Shown: positions 34,582-44,586, numbered from the stretch's first letter. The stretch is 64,000 nt of DNA from CAWGET01 sp963821715 (GCA_963821715.1 CAWGET010000001.1:248001-312000), one strand, 5' to 3'. Numbers and translations are program-made. Notes: generated from the sequence alone by a model not told the origin.

Positions 34582-37500
34582 ATGAAGGTAAAAAGTTTAT
34601 TTTGGATGTTGATACTTGCTATACTAATTGCGGGTCCGGCATTTTCTCAATCCAAAGATTCTTTAAATAATATTAATGTTAAAGAATTATCGCGCGAAGA
34701 AGCCCTGCGCATCTTTGGTCCGTTGAAGAGAAAAATGTTCAACAAAGTTACCGGATATCCAAGCGAGATTAAAGATATTACGATAAAAGGAAATAAGATT
34801 ACCACTAAATTATATAACTATGGTTCGATTGCACATCCTACCTTATCGCTTGACGATATTAACGATTTGGTTTGGGGCGGATTGGGTTACGGATTTGAAT
34901 TCGGGCTTCTCGCAGGCGCCGAGGTTACAGGAATTGACGGAGAGAAACTTCACATAGTAAGCGATTCTCACGTTTTATCCGGGCAGGGAGATTATAATTC
35001 TGACGGTTCGCTAAAATGGGGCTGGCTTCCTAAACTTGGTTACGCCGATCCGACTCAAGATGAAATTGCTTCTTTAAACGCAAAAGATCTTGATGGCGAC
35101 GGGAAACCGGATTCCTGGCCTGAGAGCTGGTATTCGCCCGGGGCGGGAAAATATCTTTGGCCCGCTTTCTTAGGGGATATGGCTACTTCACCGGATGAAG
35201 AAGTTTATTACGCTATTGACGATTATACTAATTATGAGTTTATAGATAAATACTTGCCTTTTCCTAACGATCCTACCAAAGGAGGTTTAGGATTAGATAC
35301 TTATGTAAGAGTTCTACAATTTAATAATCCGATGGCGGAAGATATAATTTTTACAGTCTATACGATGACTAATGCCAGTGAAAAAGACCTAAACCAACTT
35401 TATGTTGGAATGTTTGGCGATCCGCATATCGGCGGAGCGGGTGATTACACCGACGATATGGCTTATTTTATTCCTCCCACAGGTGAAATTGCAGATAGAT
35501 ACGACCAGAGAGAAAGAAGTATGGTTTACGGATGGGATGAAGATTATGCCGGACACGGAGACAAAGAACCCGGATATTTCGGGTGGAAATTTTTGGAATC
35601 GCCTTCACTCGAAAACGACGGTATTGATAACGATGATGACGGGATAACGGATGAATCTCCGTTTAACGGAAAGGGAACTTTTATCGACGGAATTACGACT
35701 CCCCTTGAAACAGGTATTTCCGATATTGCGCAATACACAAAAGTTTACGGAAAACCAAAAGCAAGATGGTCGGGAGATGAGGACGGTGATTGGGATGTGG
35801 AAAAACACGATACCGGAGTTGATGGAATAGGAGTAGAATCGCCAAATTATCCCGGACCCGATTACGGTGAAGGAGACGGCGAACCATCGCAGGCTTGGTT
35901 TCAGGATTTAAATGGAAACGGCGCGTTCGACCGCGAAGAAGCGGGAACTTTAAGCGATGTTCAACTTCCCGGGTATAGATGGGCAGGCTCAGAGCCGAAC
36001 TTCGGATACCGAGATATTTCCGAATCGGATCAGCTTGGTTTAACAGGATTTACTGCTGCTTCTTATGGCGATCCAAATTTTCCTAAAAACGATCCTCTAA
36101 TTTGGGAATGGTTTACAAAACCGGAAATTGACACCGAACAGGAATTGCTTCAAACCGCGGGCGATAATATTTTCTGCTTCTCTACAGGTCCGACATTCTT
36201 AGCGCAGGGAGAAACACAGAGATTTTCCATGGCTATAATCATGGGTGAAAATCTGCAGGATCTAAGATTGAACGCAAAAACTTCTGTCAGAATTCTTGAA
36301 GCCGATTACCGGTTTGCCCAGCCTCCTGCAAAACCAATTGTCACAGCCGTTCCTGGAGATGGAAAAGTAACTCTTTACTGGGACTCTAAATCGGAAGAAT
36401 CGATTGACCCTTTAACAACCGAACAAGATTTTGAGGGTTACAAAATTTACAGAAGCCGCGATTATAACTTCTCAGATGTTTATAAAATTACAGACGCCAA
36501 CGGAACTCCGTTTCTCGGTCAGGCGTTGTTTGATCCAAACTCTGGAGATTTAGCACAATGGGATTTGGTTAACGATTATTCAGGTTTAGCTCCTGTTGAG
36601 TATGACGGAAGAGGAGTAAGATATAATCTTGGCGCAAATACAGGCCTGGTTCATGAATATGTAGATTCTACTGTTAAGAATGGTATAACATATTATTACG
36701 CGGTCGTTGCTTACGATCACGGAACGGAAGAACTGCCGCCGACTGAAACTCAGGCGGTTATCCAGGAAGATCCGCTTACCGGCGAGTTAATCTTTGATGT
36801 TAACACCGTCCAGGTAGTGCCTGGCCCTATTTCTTCCGGAATAGTTGACCCGGTTGTTGGCGAAGAGGGAACGCCGCAGCATATACAGGACATTGCAACC
36901 GGGGATGTTTACGTTAAGTTGCTGAATGAACATTTTGTCCAGAATAAAACTTATAAAATAGAATTTCAGGATACTACGTACTACAATGTTTTAGATTCAT
37001 CCGGGGTTAAATACGATTTTGTTTCGAAAGATACAGTATTGGTTTCGCTCCGACATAAAAATATAAAAAGCGGTAGCGTTAAAGTTTACGATGATAATAA
37101 TAATCTCGTTCCGGCTTCCGATTATCTCATAAATCCGGTAACCGGACAGATTCGCGGTAAAAATATGAACAGTCTTCCCGCGGGAAAAACTTTCACTATC
37201 GAATATCGTTACTATCCGGTCTATCATAGTACTCTCTATGATTTTCAGGATGGAAATCCATCATTTGATGGATTAAGAGTGTATGTTCAAAATGAGAAAC
37301 TGGAAATTGATCACGAGCAATCGAGATTTATAACTAATCAGGATATTACCTTAAAAAGTGAAGTCGTATTTCCTCCATCAATCGGTTCCCCGCAGCAATT
37401 TGTAAGATTGCGTAAGGACTGGGAAATAAGATGGAACGATACGGCACAAGATACTGCGGGCAATTGGCTGAACGCAGATACAGTTGATACTCCTATGGGG

Positions 37501-38127
37501 AAAAGAGCCGTTCCTTTCGAAATTTTTGTATTGCCTGAAAATGAAAAGATCAATTTTCTAATTTATGAACCGAACAAAAAGACCATGAACAATGGTCAAT
37601 GGGATTGGGGTGAAGCGATAATTATGCAGCCTTTGGTTGAGCCCGGTTTCAATGTTTCTTATCAGTTGTTTTTCCGAAAAGATACAACCAGTGGAACAAA
37701 AGTTTTACCGCAAGAAGGAGACGTATTTCTTCTAAAAACAAAAAAACCTTTTGGCGATGACGTTTATGTTTTCAATTCCAAAGAGATGAAATTCCAGCCG
37801 GAAACTGCAAAGGAAATGATTAACGATATTTACGTCGTTCCAAATCCATATGTGTCTTACAGTATGCTGGAAAATCCCGGAAGAACACTAACAAAACGGG
37901 GCGATAGAAAATTACAGTTTAGAAACCTGCCTCCGCAGTGCACAATAAGAATTTACACTGTTACAGGGGAACTTGTGGATACGATTATAAAAGATGACAA
38001 CACGAGTATGGCAAGTTGGGATTTACTGAGCGACGAAGGAATGAGAATAGCCTACGGAGTTTATATTTATCATGTGGATATCCCCGAGGTTGGAGAAAAA
38101 ATTGGGCGGTTTGCCGTAATTAAATAA
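34582..38127 (+). CDS. Large secreted protein with T9SS-like C-terminal domain
   Basis: This 1181-residue protein has a signal peptide (about 1-22) and AAGGAAATATA before the ATG. The middle holds Asp-rich calcium-loop motifs (DLDGDGKPDSWPES, NDGIDNDDDGITDESPFNG, DLNGNGAFDREEAG) and a fibronectin-type-III-like segment (about 590-730, with DFEGYKIYRSRD and YYYAVVAYDHG). The C-terminus resembles a sorting domain (VVPNPYVSYSMLENPGR, then LPPQCTIRIYTVTGELV and GVYIYHVDI) but lacks the exact NPFNP box. It would be exported. No enzymatic domain is recognised. It lies between a TonB receptor and a PorV-like gene in the same direction. Confidence 0.8.
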   Translation: MKVKSLFWMLILAILIAGPAFSQSKDSLNNINVKELSREEALRIFGPLKRKMFNKVTGYPSEIKDITIKGNKITTKLYNYGSIAHPTLSLDDINDLVWGGLGYGFEFGLLAGAEVTGIDGEKLHIVSDSHVLSGQGDYNSDGSLKWGWLPKLGYADPTQDEIASLNAKDLDGDGKPDSWPESWYSPGAGKYLWPAFLGDMATSPDEEVYYAIDDYTNYEFIDKYLPFPNDPTKGGLGLDTYVRVLQFNNPMAEDIIFTVYTMTNASEKDLNQLYVGMFGDPHIGGAGDYTDDMAYFIPPTGEIADRYDQRERSMVYGWDEDYAGHGDKEPGYFGWKFLESPSLENDGIDNDDDGITDESPFNGKGTFIDGITTPLETGISDIAQYTKVYGKPKARWSGDEDGDWDVEKHDTGVDGIGVESPNYPGPDYGEGDGEPSQAWFQDLNGNGAFDREEAGTLSDVQLPGYRWAGSEPNFGYRDISESDQLGLTGFTAASYGDPNFPKNDPLIWEWFTKPEIDTEQELLQTAGDNIFCFSTGPTFLAQGETQRFSMAIIMGENLQDLRLNAKTSVRILEADYRFAQPPAKPIVTAVPGDGKVTLYWDSKSEESIDPLTTEQDFEGYKIYRSRDYNFSDVYKITDANGTPFLGQALFDPNSGDLAQWDLVNDYSGLAPVEYDGRGVRYNLGANTGLVHEYVDSTVKNGITYYYAVVAYDHGTEELPPTETQAVIQEDPLTGELIFDVNTVQVVPGPISSGIVDPVVGEEGTPQHIQDIATGDVYVKLLNEHFVQNKTYKIEFQDTTYYNVLDSSGVKYDFVSKDTVLVSLRHKNIKSGSVKVYDDNNNLVPASDYLINPVTGQIRGKNMNSLPAGKTFTIEYRYYPVYHSTLYDFQDGNPSFDGLRVYVQNEKLEIDHEQSRFITNQDITLKSEVVFPPSIGSPQQFVRLRKDWEIRWNDTAQDTAGNWLNADTVDTPMGKRAVPFEIFVLPENEKINFLIYEPNKKTMNNGQWDWGEAIIMQPLVEPGFNVSYQLFFRKDTTSGTKVLPQEGDVFLLKTKKPFGDDVYVFNSKEMKFQPETAKEMINDIYVVPNPYVSYSMLENPGRTLTKRGDRKLQFRNLPPQCTIRIYTVTGELVDTIIKDDNTSMASWDLLSDEGMRIAYGVYIYHVDIPEVGEKIGRFAVIK

Positions 38128-38180
38128 TCTTAAACTTTATGATACGAATAATAACAGCTTAAAGTTTGGAGCGAGAAAAA

Positions 38181-39215
38181 ATGAAAAAAATATTTAGTCT
38201 AATTGTTTTTAGTATAATACTGATCTTTACTTTGGAAATAGATGCTCAGGTTGACAGGAAAATTACCAAAGTAGGAACTACAGCAGGACAATTTCTGAAG
38301 ATAGGTGCGGGAGCGCGTGCACTTGGAATGGGTAATGCATATACTGCGGTAAGCGATGACATTTTCGCCTCATATTGGAATCCCGCGGGAATGGCAAACA
38401 GCGCCGGCTTTGGTCAGGTTGCGTTTAACCATTCTGAATGGCTTGCCGATATCGACTACGATTATGCGGCGGGCGGGATGAATCTTGGCGGAATGGGAAC
38501 GGCTTATCTTACTCTCACTTCTCTGCGCGTACCGGAAGAAAAAGTAAGGACTGAAGATTATCCCGAAGGTGATGGAAGATACTGGGACGCGAGCGCTTTG
38601 GCTGTCGGTCTTGGTTACGCAAAAAAACTTACGGATCGTTTTTCAATAGGATTTAATTTTAAATACATCCAGGAATCAATTTGGAATAGTAATTCAAACG
38701 GATTTGCCTTAGACGTAGGAACATATTATGTAACTCCCTTTAACGATTTGGTGATTGGAGCGTCGATCTCAAATTTTGGATCAAAACTTAAATTGGAAGG
38801 TAGAGATGTTCAATTAAATATCGATCCTGACGGCAATGGCTCGACCGGACCGAATAATATTCCGGGTACTTACGAAACAAATGAATATGATATTCCTCTT
38901 ACCTTTAGGATCGGCCTTGCAATGGATGTAGTTAAAACAAGATATTTCAGATTGAAAACGGCAGTCGACGCGAGTCATCCGAACGACAATACGGAATATT
39001 TAAACGCCGGAGCGGAATTTAGCTACAATGATCTTTTATTTTTACGCGGAGGATATAAATCATTGTTTTTAGATGACAGCGAGCAAGGTCTTACTCTCGG
39101 TGCCGGAATAAAATATGAATTGAGTCTCGGCAATTTTATACAGATTAATTATGCTTATGCCGATTATGGAAGATTGAAAGATATACAATATATAGATGTA
39201 GCGTTGACGTTTTAA
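38181..39215 (+). CDS. PorV/PorQ-family outer-membrane protein
   Basis: This 344-residue protein starts at ATG 38181 with GGAG nine bases upstream. A TTG 15 bases earlier is in frame but adds only MEREK. It has a signal peptide, then the PorV-family opening GAGARALGMGNAYTAVSDDIFASYWNPAGMAN and a beta-barrel of roughly 14 strands, ending DIQYIDVALTF. PorV is the T9SS shuttle that passes cargo to the attachment complex; related proteins are used in fatty-acid-transporter-like barrels. It sits next to two proteins with sorting-type tails, fitting a secretion role. Confidence 0.88.
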   Translation: MKKIFSLIVFSIILIFTLEIDAQVDRKITKVGTTAGQFLKIGAGARALGMGNAYTAVSDDIFASYWNPAGMANSAGFGQVAFNHSEWLADIDYDYAAGGMNLGGMGTAYLTLTSLRVPEEKVRTEDYPEGDGRYWDASALAVGLGYAKKLTDRFSIGFNFKYIQESIWNSNSNGFALDVGTYYVTPFNDLVIGASISNFGSKLKLEGRDVQLNIDPDGNGSTGPNNIPGTYETNEYDIPLTFRIGLAMDVVKTRYFRLKTAVDASHPNDNTEYLNAGAEFSYNDLLFLRGGYKSLFLDDSEQGLTLGAGIKYELSLGNFIQINYAYADYGRLKDIQYIDVALTF

Positions 39216-39224
39216 TTTTTTGTG

Positions 39225-39289
39225 GAGACGTTCAGCGGAACGTCTCTAATATTTTGGCTGAGTCTATTGCCGTCCGCTTCGGCGGACGG
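39225..39289. repeat. Cluster of two perfect hairpins after the PorV-like gene
   Basis: GAGACGTT / AACGTCTC (39225-39232 and 39239-39246) probably terminates the PorV-like transcript. A second hairpin, CCGTCCGC / GCGGACGG (39270-39277 and 39282-39289) with a TTCG tetraloop, follows 23 bases later. Further down, GGCTTTAGCC- and GGCTAAAGCC-type motifs occur (39311-39320 and 39375-39384). The region looks like a patch of dispersed intergenic palindromes. Confidence 0.65.
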
Positions 39290-39441
39290 ACAAGATACAG
39301 AAATATTCTTTGGCTTTAGCCGCATTAAAAGAAGACGATTAAGTTTTGCAACGCTTGAAAAAATTCCAATGAGGCTAAAGCCCTATAATTGACCATCGTT
39401 ATTTTTAGGCTTTAGATTATGAATTATCCCGGATTTGTTCA

Positions 39442-40077
39442 ATGAAAAAACTCTTTTTATTATTTTTCCTAATTGTCATTACACTCTCAGCGCAGGAATA
39501 TCCTTCCGAACTAATCAGAATTAAAGATATAATTCCAAATATCAATCTTGACCTGAAATATTCCACATCGGATAACTTCACGGGAGAAAAACTTTACACA
39601 ACTAATGAATGCTATCTTCTGACTGAAGCGGTTCATCGATTAAAAATAGTGAACGATAGTTTAAGGAATATTAAATCTTATAATGGAAAAAGTTATCCCG
39701 CAGGAATAGGATTGAAAATATTCGACGGTTATCGTCCGCGCGCCGTTCAATATTTAATGTGGGAAATTTATCCCGATCCTACTTTTGTCGCTGATCCTAA
39801 CAATGGCTCTAAACACAACCGCGGCGGTGCTGTCGATCTAACTCTGGTCGATCTATCCACAGACGAAGAATTGCAAATGCCTACTGAATTTGACGATTTC
39901 TCAGAAGCGGCTTCTCATAACTTCGATCGTCTTCCTCCCGAAATTATCGCTAACAGAAAATTGTTAAAAGATATGATGACGAAAGTCGGAGGATTTAATT
40001 TGTATGTAGCGGAATGGTGGCATTACGAAATTCCCGGCGCAAATAATTATCAACTTTTAGACTTCCAAATGAAATGA
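39442..40077 (+). CDS. VanX/DdpX-type D-alanyl-D-alanine dipeptidase
   Basis: This 211-residue secreted protein has a signal peptide ending LSAQ. It carries the peptidase family M15D zinc motifs: SKHNRGGAVDLTL (the SxHxxGxAxD motif, His and Asp ligands) and EWWHYE (Glu catalytic, His ligand). The catalytic-arginine region FDGYRPR is present (about 97-103). Such enzymes hydrolyse D-Ala-D-Ala. In an envelope or periplasmic location it may recycle peptidoglycan dipeptides or nutrients rather than give vancomycin resistance, since vanH/vanA are absent. Its stop overlaps the next gene by four bases. Confidence 0.92.
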   Translation: MKKLFLLFFLIVITLSAQEYPSELIRIKDIIPNINLDLKYSTSDNFTGEKLYTTNECYLLTEAVHRLKIVNDSLRNIKSYNGKSYPAGIGLKIFDGYRPRAVQYLMWEIYPDPTFVADPNNGSKHNRGGAVDLTLVDLSTDEELQMPTEFDDFSEAASHNFDRLPPEIIANRKLLKDMMTKVGGFNLYVAEWWHYEIPGANNYQLLDFQMK

Positions 40078-42356
40078 AAAATTTAATTTTAATTTTCTTA
40101 TTCCCGATTATGATTTCCGCACAGGAAGAAATGTTAGTCAACTCTTCAACGATTGATAATCAGCGCGCGCCCATAATTGCCGGACCCGGTGCGGATGGAA
40201 GTTTTGCAGTCGTATGGACTTCAGAAAATTTGGTGGATTCAAATTCTAAAAAAGATATCGCTATTAGATTTTTTGAAAATGATTTTTCCAATCCCGGCGA
40301 AGAAAAAATTGTAAATGACTTTACTGTAGGTGAACAGGAATATCCGGCAATTGCGATGAATTCTTCAGGTAAAACTATTGTCTCGTGGGCTTCCTACAAT
40401 CCTGAAAATCCTGATGATCTTTACGATATAAAAGCAAAAATCTACGAAGACAGAGTTGAAACAAAATCTGAATTTACTGTTAATTCTTTTTCAAAACATT
40501 CTCAAACAGTTCCTTCTGTCGATATTCTTGAGTCCGGCGAATTTATTATTGTTTGGGAATCGTGGTTTCAGGACGGAAGCGGCAGAGGAATTTACGGACA
40601 AATTTTTGACGAAGTGGCAAATAAAAAAGGGAAAGAATTTCTAATCAACACAACTGTTGAATTTAGTCAGGCGAAACCAAAAGTAAAATATTTAAATAAC
40701 GGAAATATTATCGTTGTTTGGGAAAGCTGGAACGAAACACAGAAAGGATACGATTTGTTTGCGAAAATATTTGACAATGAAGGTAATCCCATCATCGAAG
40801 AAAAAAGAATAAATAATTATACCGAAGACTATCAATGGTTTGCCGACGTTGACATAAATTCCAAGGATGAAATAGCTATCGCCTGGTGCAGTTGGGAGCA
40901 GGACGGTTACGACGGCGGAGTTTATCTTCAAAAATACGACGCAAACTTGAACCCCATTTTGCCAGAACAATTGATTAACAATACAACTAGGTTTTATCAA
41001 TGGCTTCCAAAAGTAAAATTTTTAAACGATGAAGACATTGCGGTTTTATGGAGCGGCTGGAAAACCGACGGAAGCAGGGAAGGAATTTATTATCGAACTG
41101 TTAGAATATCCAATGCGAATGATCAATATAAATTTTTGAATCGGGAATCGCGGGTAAATGATTTTACGGCTGGTTATCAGTGGGAGCCTGATTTTATCGT
41201 AATGAATGATAAAATCAATTCGGTCTGGTCGGGCTGGGAAGAATTTGGAACCGATTACGATATTGTTGGCAAAGAATTTTATTACGAACCTGAGATAGGA
41301 ACTCTAAAAAGCGATAAAGTGAAACATATTTCCGGAAGAACAACAAGCCAAGTAGAGGTGAGAATTCTTAATTCTGCGGAAGTTACGGATCATCAATATG
41401 AGATATCATTTGAAGGCGATGAAGAATTATTTATGAACGTAAAAGATCTTGATTCGGATGAGATTAAAGTTTCTAAATTCCCGCTTAATCTCGGGAAAGA
41501 TGTTTTTTATGCTACAGATGAATTCGACGGAATTGTTTTAAATATTGAACCTGATTTTAAATTAGGATTAAATGAAGAGAAAACGAACTTTGTGAATCGA
41601 TCAAACACTAATGTAGGATTTGAAATTAAGGAATCTTCAATAAATCAGCATTTAGTTCCTATAGATGCGGTGTTGTTATTTGGGGACACCGACACATTAG
41701 CTAATGGTAATTATAAAGTTCCTCTCGATACTGCTTATGATCAATCTTTAAACAAAAACATAGTGCTGCCATTTATAGTGCAAAATCATAATTATGCACC
41801 ACATTATAAATTTGAGACTATAGTTTTTGAAAAAAATAAAAATAATAAGTGGGAACCTGGCGAAAGAATTTTTATTCGGACTCCTGAAGAATTTAGAGAA
41901 AGTGATTATGAGACATTTCTGGAAATAAATTCCACCCTTCCTGAGAATTTAATTATGCCTGGCGGAGGAGACAATATTTATATTTATATGAACAAGCCAT
42001 TAACTTCAGAAGACCTCTTCCAATTCCAAGTCGATTCATCATCAATTATTTTAGAACTTGAAGAAGAAAACATTATAAATAAATATAAGCTTTATCAAAA
42101 TTATCCCAATCCCTTTAATCCCTCTACTACAATAGATTATTCAATTACCAATCCCTCGAAAATTCGATTAAACATTTACGATATTCTCGGGCAGAAAGTT
42201 GAGACGCTGATTGATGAATTTAAATTAGCCGGGAAATATAGTATAGAATGGAATCCGGGAAACATTTCATCCGGAGTTTATTTTTATGTTTTGGAAACCT
42301 CCGGAGCTGACCTGCCCAATAATTTTTTTATTAAGAAGATGCTATATATAAAATAA
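40074..42356 (+). CDS. Secreted repeat protein with T9SS sorting domain
   Basis: This 760-residue protein starts in the ATGA overlap with the dipeptidase gene. It has a signal peptide and seven repeats of about 50 residues with the core hhVWxSW..DG..., for example VVWTSENL, VSWASYNP, VWESWFQDG, VWESWNE, AWCSWEQDG, LWSGWKTDG and VWSGWEEFG. The number seven again suggests a beta-propeller. A non-repeat domain (about 420-660) precedes a C-terminal T9SS tail (YQNYPNPFNPSTTIDYSI, then SSGVYFYVLETSG). Coupling to a dipeptidase suggests a surface or cell-wall role, but the function is unknown. Confidence 0.85.
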   Translation: MKNLILIFLFPIMISAQEEMLVNSSTIDNQRAPIIAGPGADGSFAVVWTSENLVDSNSKKDIAIRFFENDFSNPGEEKIVNDFTVGEQEYPAIAMNSSGKTIVSWASYNPENPDDLYDIKAKIYEDRVETKSEFTVNSFSKHSQTVPSVDILESGEFIIVWESWFQDGSGRGIYGQIFDEVANKKGKEFLINTTVEFSQAKPKVKYLNNGNIIVVWESWNETQKGYDLFAKIFDNEGNPIIEEKRINNYTEDYQWFADVDINSKDEIAIAWCSWEQDGYDGGVYLQKYDANLNPILPEQLINNTTRFYQWLPKVKFLNDEDIAVLWSGWKTDGSREGIYYRTVRISNANDQYKFLNRESRVNDFTAGYQWEPDFIVMNDKINSVWSGWEEFGTDYDIVGKEFYYEPEIGTLKSDKVKHISGRTTSQVEVRILNSAEVTDHQYEISFEGDEELFMNVKDLDSDEIKVSKFPLNLGKDVFYATDEFDGIVLNIEPDFKLGLNEEKTNFVNRSNTNVGFEIKESSINQHLVPIDAVLLFGDTDTLANGNYKVPLDTAYDQSLNKNIVLPFIVQNHNYAPHYKFETIVFEKNKNNKWEPGERIFIRTPEEFRESDYETFLEINSTLPENLIMPGGGDNIYIYMNKPLTSEDLFQFQVDSSSIILELEEENIINKYKLYQNYPNPFNPSTTIDYSITNPSKIRLNIYDILGQKVETLIDEFKLAGKYSIEWNPGNISSGVYFYVLETSGADLPNNFFIKKMLYIK

Positions 42357-42552
42357 TTGGGCTAAATCTCGCGGCATCTGTTTTTCCCCGTCCAAGTTAT
42401 ATCTCTGTTTTCGATTTAAAAATTAATAATAACTTCAGCCCTTCAGGATTCATTCAAGTTCAATACTAAATTACAAATTCGATTTGTTTTTGACTTCTTT
42501 TTTATTTCCACTTTTTGCAAATTCCTCTTAATTCAATTTTTGTGATAATTAA

Positions 42553-42936
42553 ATGATTAAAAAGTCGATTATTATTTTATTACTTCCAATTTCTCTGTTT
42601 TGTCAGGATGGAGAAAAAGATTATCCATGGCAGAGACTTTTCGCCGATGAAAATATTGCCTTTAAATTTATTTTTTATTCCAAAGCAGATAATTACAATA
42701 ATGGGGTTGTGATGAAAATAGAAAATAAATTAGGTGAAGAAATTGAATTTAGTTTCAGACTGATCTTTAGATCTTTGGAAGAAGAGAAATCTCAAAATGT
42801 TTCCGGCCGCCTTAAACCTCACGAAATAATAACAGGGAGTTCGAGAGGAATGTTCTTCATTCCTTTTCCCGATGGTAAAAGCATTTCAGAATTGGGTATA
42901 ACCGATATTAAAATCGGCATTATTCATCTTGATTAA
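42553..42936 (+). CDS. Small secreted protein of unknown function
   Basis: This 127-residue protein starts MIKKSIIILLLPISLFCQ, a typical signal peptide with Cys-Gln at the cleavage region, so a lipoprotein is possible. The mature part has beta-rich character (NNGVVMKIENKLGEEIEFSFRLIFRSLEEEK) and ends with ELGITDIKIGIIHLD. I do not recognise a domain. It may be a periplasmic or outer-membrane accessory protein. The gap on each side is about 100-200 bases. Confidence 0.6.
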   Translation: MIKKSIIILLLPISLFCQDGEKDYPWQRLFADENIAFKFIFYSKADNYNNGVVMKIENKLGEEIEFSFRLIFRSLEEEKSQNVSGRLKPHEIITGSSRGMFFIPFPDGKSISELGITDIKIGIIHLD

Positions 42937-43032
42937 TTTCGAAAAATTTGTAGCTTAAAATATGGGTGCATTTAAACCGCGCTGTTTCGTTCTATTCAAC
43001 TGAGGGCTTTTCACAACTAATCGAAGAGATTT

Positions 43033-44115
43033 ATGCCGGAAAATAATGATTTAAAAAGATACTCAAAGATGGAGTTCAGGCTGACTGCGGTTATAGCCGT
43101 GATACTAGTTATTGCCGCGTTGAAATACGCGTCCTCGTTTTTAATCCCAATAGCGTTTGCTCTTTTTCTTATAGCGCTGCTGTGGCCTTTACAAAAAATC
43201 TTGATTCAAAAAATTCCCCAGGGTTTGGCTACAATTATTTCAATGCTCGTCTTTCTTGCCGCGCTTGCTGTAATCGTCGGCGCTTTATGGCTCGGCGCTG
43301 AAAAAGTTTCGGAAGATCTGCCGAAGTATAGCGGAGAATTAAAAGCCTATTGGGAACAGGCGCAGGAATTTGCACAGAAATACGGAATTGATTTACCATC
43401 AGTTAACGGTGAAAATGATAATTCATCCGATCAGCAAAATCAAAATTCCGGTTCCGGTAGCGGCGGGAAATACGTTCTTCAATTTCTGCAGAAAGTGTTT
43501 TCATTCGGCGGTGCGTTTGTTTTAGTACTAGCATATCTCGGACTCGGACTTATTGAGGTTGATGATTTTCGGGATAAGCTGAATAAAATTTTTCCAGGAG
43601 ACCGCGGATCTAAATGGCTTGATACTTTTCATGGGATCAGCAGAGAATTTCAAAAATATATTTTAGTAAGAACCGTTGTAGGATTAATGACCGGAACATT
43701 AGTCTGGCTATTTTCAATGGTTATCGGTCTCGAGTTCGCTTTTGTATGGGGATTTACAAATTTCATTCTAAATTATATTCCCACTCTCGGATCAATAATA
43801 GGCGTTATTCCGCCTGTTCTTTTTGCCTTGGTTCAATATGACGGAGTCGGGATGGTGTTCGTTGTTCTGTTCGTAGTCGGTGGAATCCAGATAGTTATGG
43901 GAACATATATCGATCCGCTGATGCAGGGAAAATATCTCGCGCTTTCCTCGTTAGTTGTGCTCATCTCGGTTGTTTTTTGGGGATGGGTTTGGGGAATTAT
44001 AGGAGCGTTTCTGAGCATCCCAATAACTGTATTTATGGTTCTTACTGCAAAGAAGTTTTCAAGAACAAAATGGCTTTCTACTTTGCTGATTGATCAAGTC
44101 GATAAGAAAACGTAA
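43033..44115 (+). CDS. AI-2E family transporter (PerM-like)
   Basis: This 360-residue membrane protein has eight predicted helices. The AI-2E/PerM family pattern is visible: two N-terminal helices (about 15-48), a soluble loop region (about 90-150), then FNILNYIPTLGSIIGVIPP-like (FILNYIPTLGSIIGVIPP, about 245), and the C-terminal helices with GWVWGIIGAFLSIPITVF. The loop has a Gly/Ser/Asn-rich segment (NSGSGSGG). Despite the name, substrates are generally unknown. It may be an exporter. The gene is followed by a convergent neighbour. Confidence 0.9.
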   Translation: MPENNDLKRYSKMEFRLTAVIAVILVIAALKYASSFLIPIAFALFLIALLWPLQKILIQKIPQGLATIISMLVFLAALAVIVGALWLGAEKVSEDLPKYSGELKAYWEQAQEFAQKYGIDLPSVNGENDNSSDQQNQNSGSGSGGKYVLQFLQKVFSFGGAFVLVLAYLGLGLIEVDDFRDKLNKIFPGDRGSKWLDTFHGISREFQKYILVRTVVGLMTGTLVWLFSMVIGLEFAFVWGFTNFILNYIPTLGSIIGVIPPVLFALVQYDGVGMVFVVLFVVGGIQIVMGTYIDPLMQGKYLALSSLVVLISVVFWGWVWGIIGAFLSIPITVFMVLTAKKFSRTKWLSTLLIDQVDKKT

Positions 44116-44187
44116 ACTAAATAGAATCTGAAATATGTTGGTGATGGTAAAAATATTCTAAATTAAAAGAAAATTTTTAATAGATAT

Positions 44188-44222
44188 ATCCTGACTATCC
44201 TCATAGATTGCCAGGATTTTAT
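44188..44222. terminator. Convergent-region hairpin
   Basis: ATCCTG (44188-44193) pairs with CAGGAT (44212-44217) and is followed by TTTATC. It lies between the AI-2E gene (+) and the YbjQ-like gene (-). The stem is short, so this is a modest terminator call. Confidence 0.5.
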
Positions 44223-44268
44223 CTTTTACATAAGTCTAATTTCTTCATGCGGTAAATCGGCAATGAAT

Positions 44269-44586
44269 TTAATCTTCAATTATTACAGCCGTTCCGCTGG
44301 CGGAGACCATCAGCATATTATTGCCAATCGTCTCATAATCCAGATCTACCGACAAAATAGCGTTGCCGCCTTTTGCTTTGCACTGAGCCGTCATTTCACT
44401 AACGGCAATATCTTTTGCTTCGCGTAATTCTTTTTCGTAAGCGGCGGATCTTCCTCCGACAATATCGCGCACGGAAGCGAAGAAATCTTTAAATACATTT
44501 GCTCCTAATATTGCCTCGCCGGTTACGAGACCTAAATAAGCGGTAACTTTTTTACCTTCTACCGATGGTGTTGTAGTAACTAACAT
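44269..44586 (-). CDS. YbjQ/UPF0145-family protein
   Basis: This 105-residue protein has the YbjQ pattern: GKKVTAYLGLVTGEAILGANVFKDFFASVRDIVGGRSAAYE, then AVSEMTAQCKAKGGNAILSVDLDYETIG and a final hydrophobic strand VSASGTAVIIED. Members form small oligomers and are sometimes described as heavy-metal-binding, but no clear function is known. It lies 16 bases after an AAA-ATPase gene on the minus strand and may be its last operon member. Confidence 0.9.
   Translation of the reverse strand: MLVTTTPSVEGKKVTAYLGLVTGEAILGANVFKDFFASVRDIVGGRSAAYEKELREAKDIAVSEMTAQCKAKGGNAILSVDLDYETIGNNMLMVSASGTAVIIED

Noticed and set aside
39442..40077. Vancomycin resistance gene
   Set aside because: The VanX-type motifs are real, but vanH and vanA are absent and the protein is secreted, so a cell-wall or nutrient dipeptidase is more likely.
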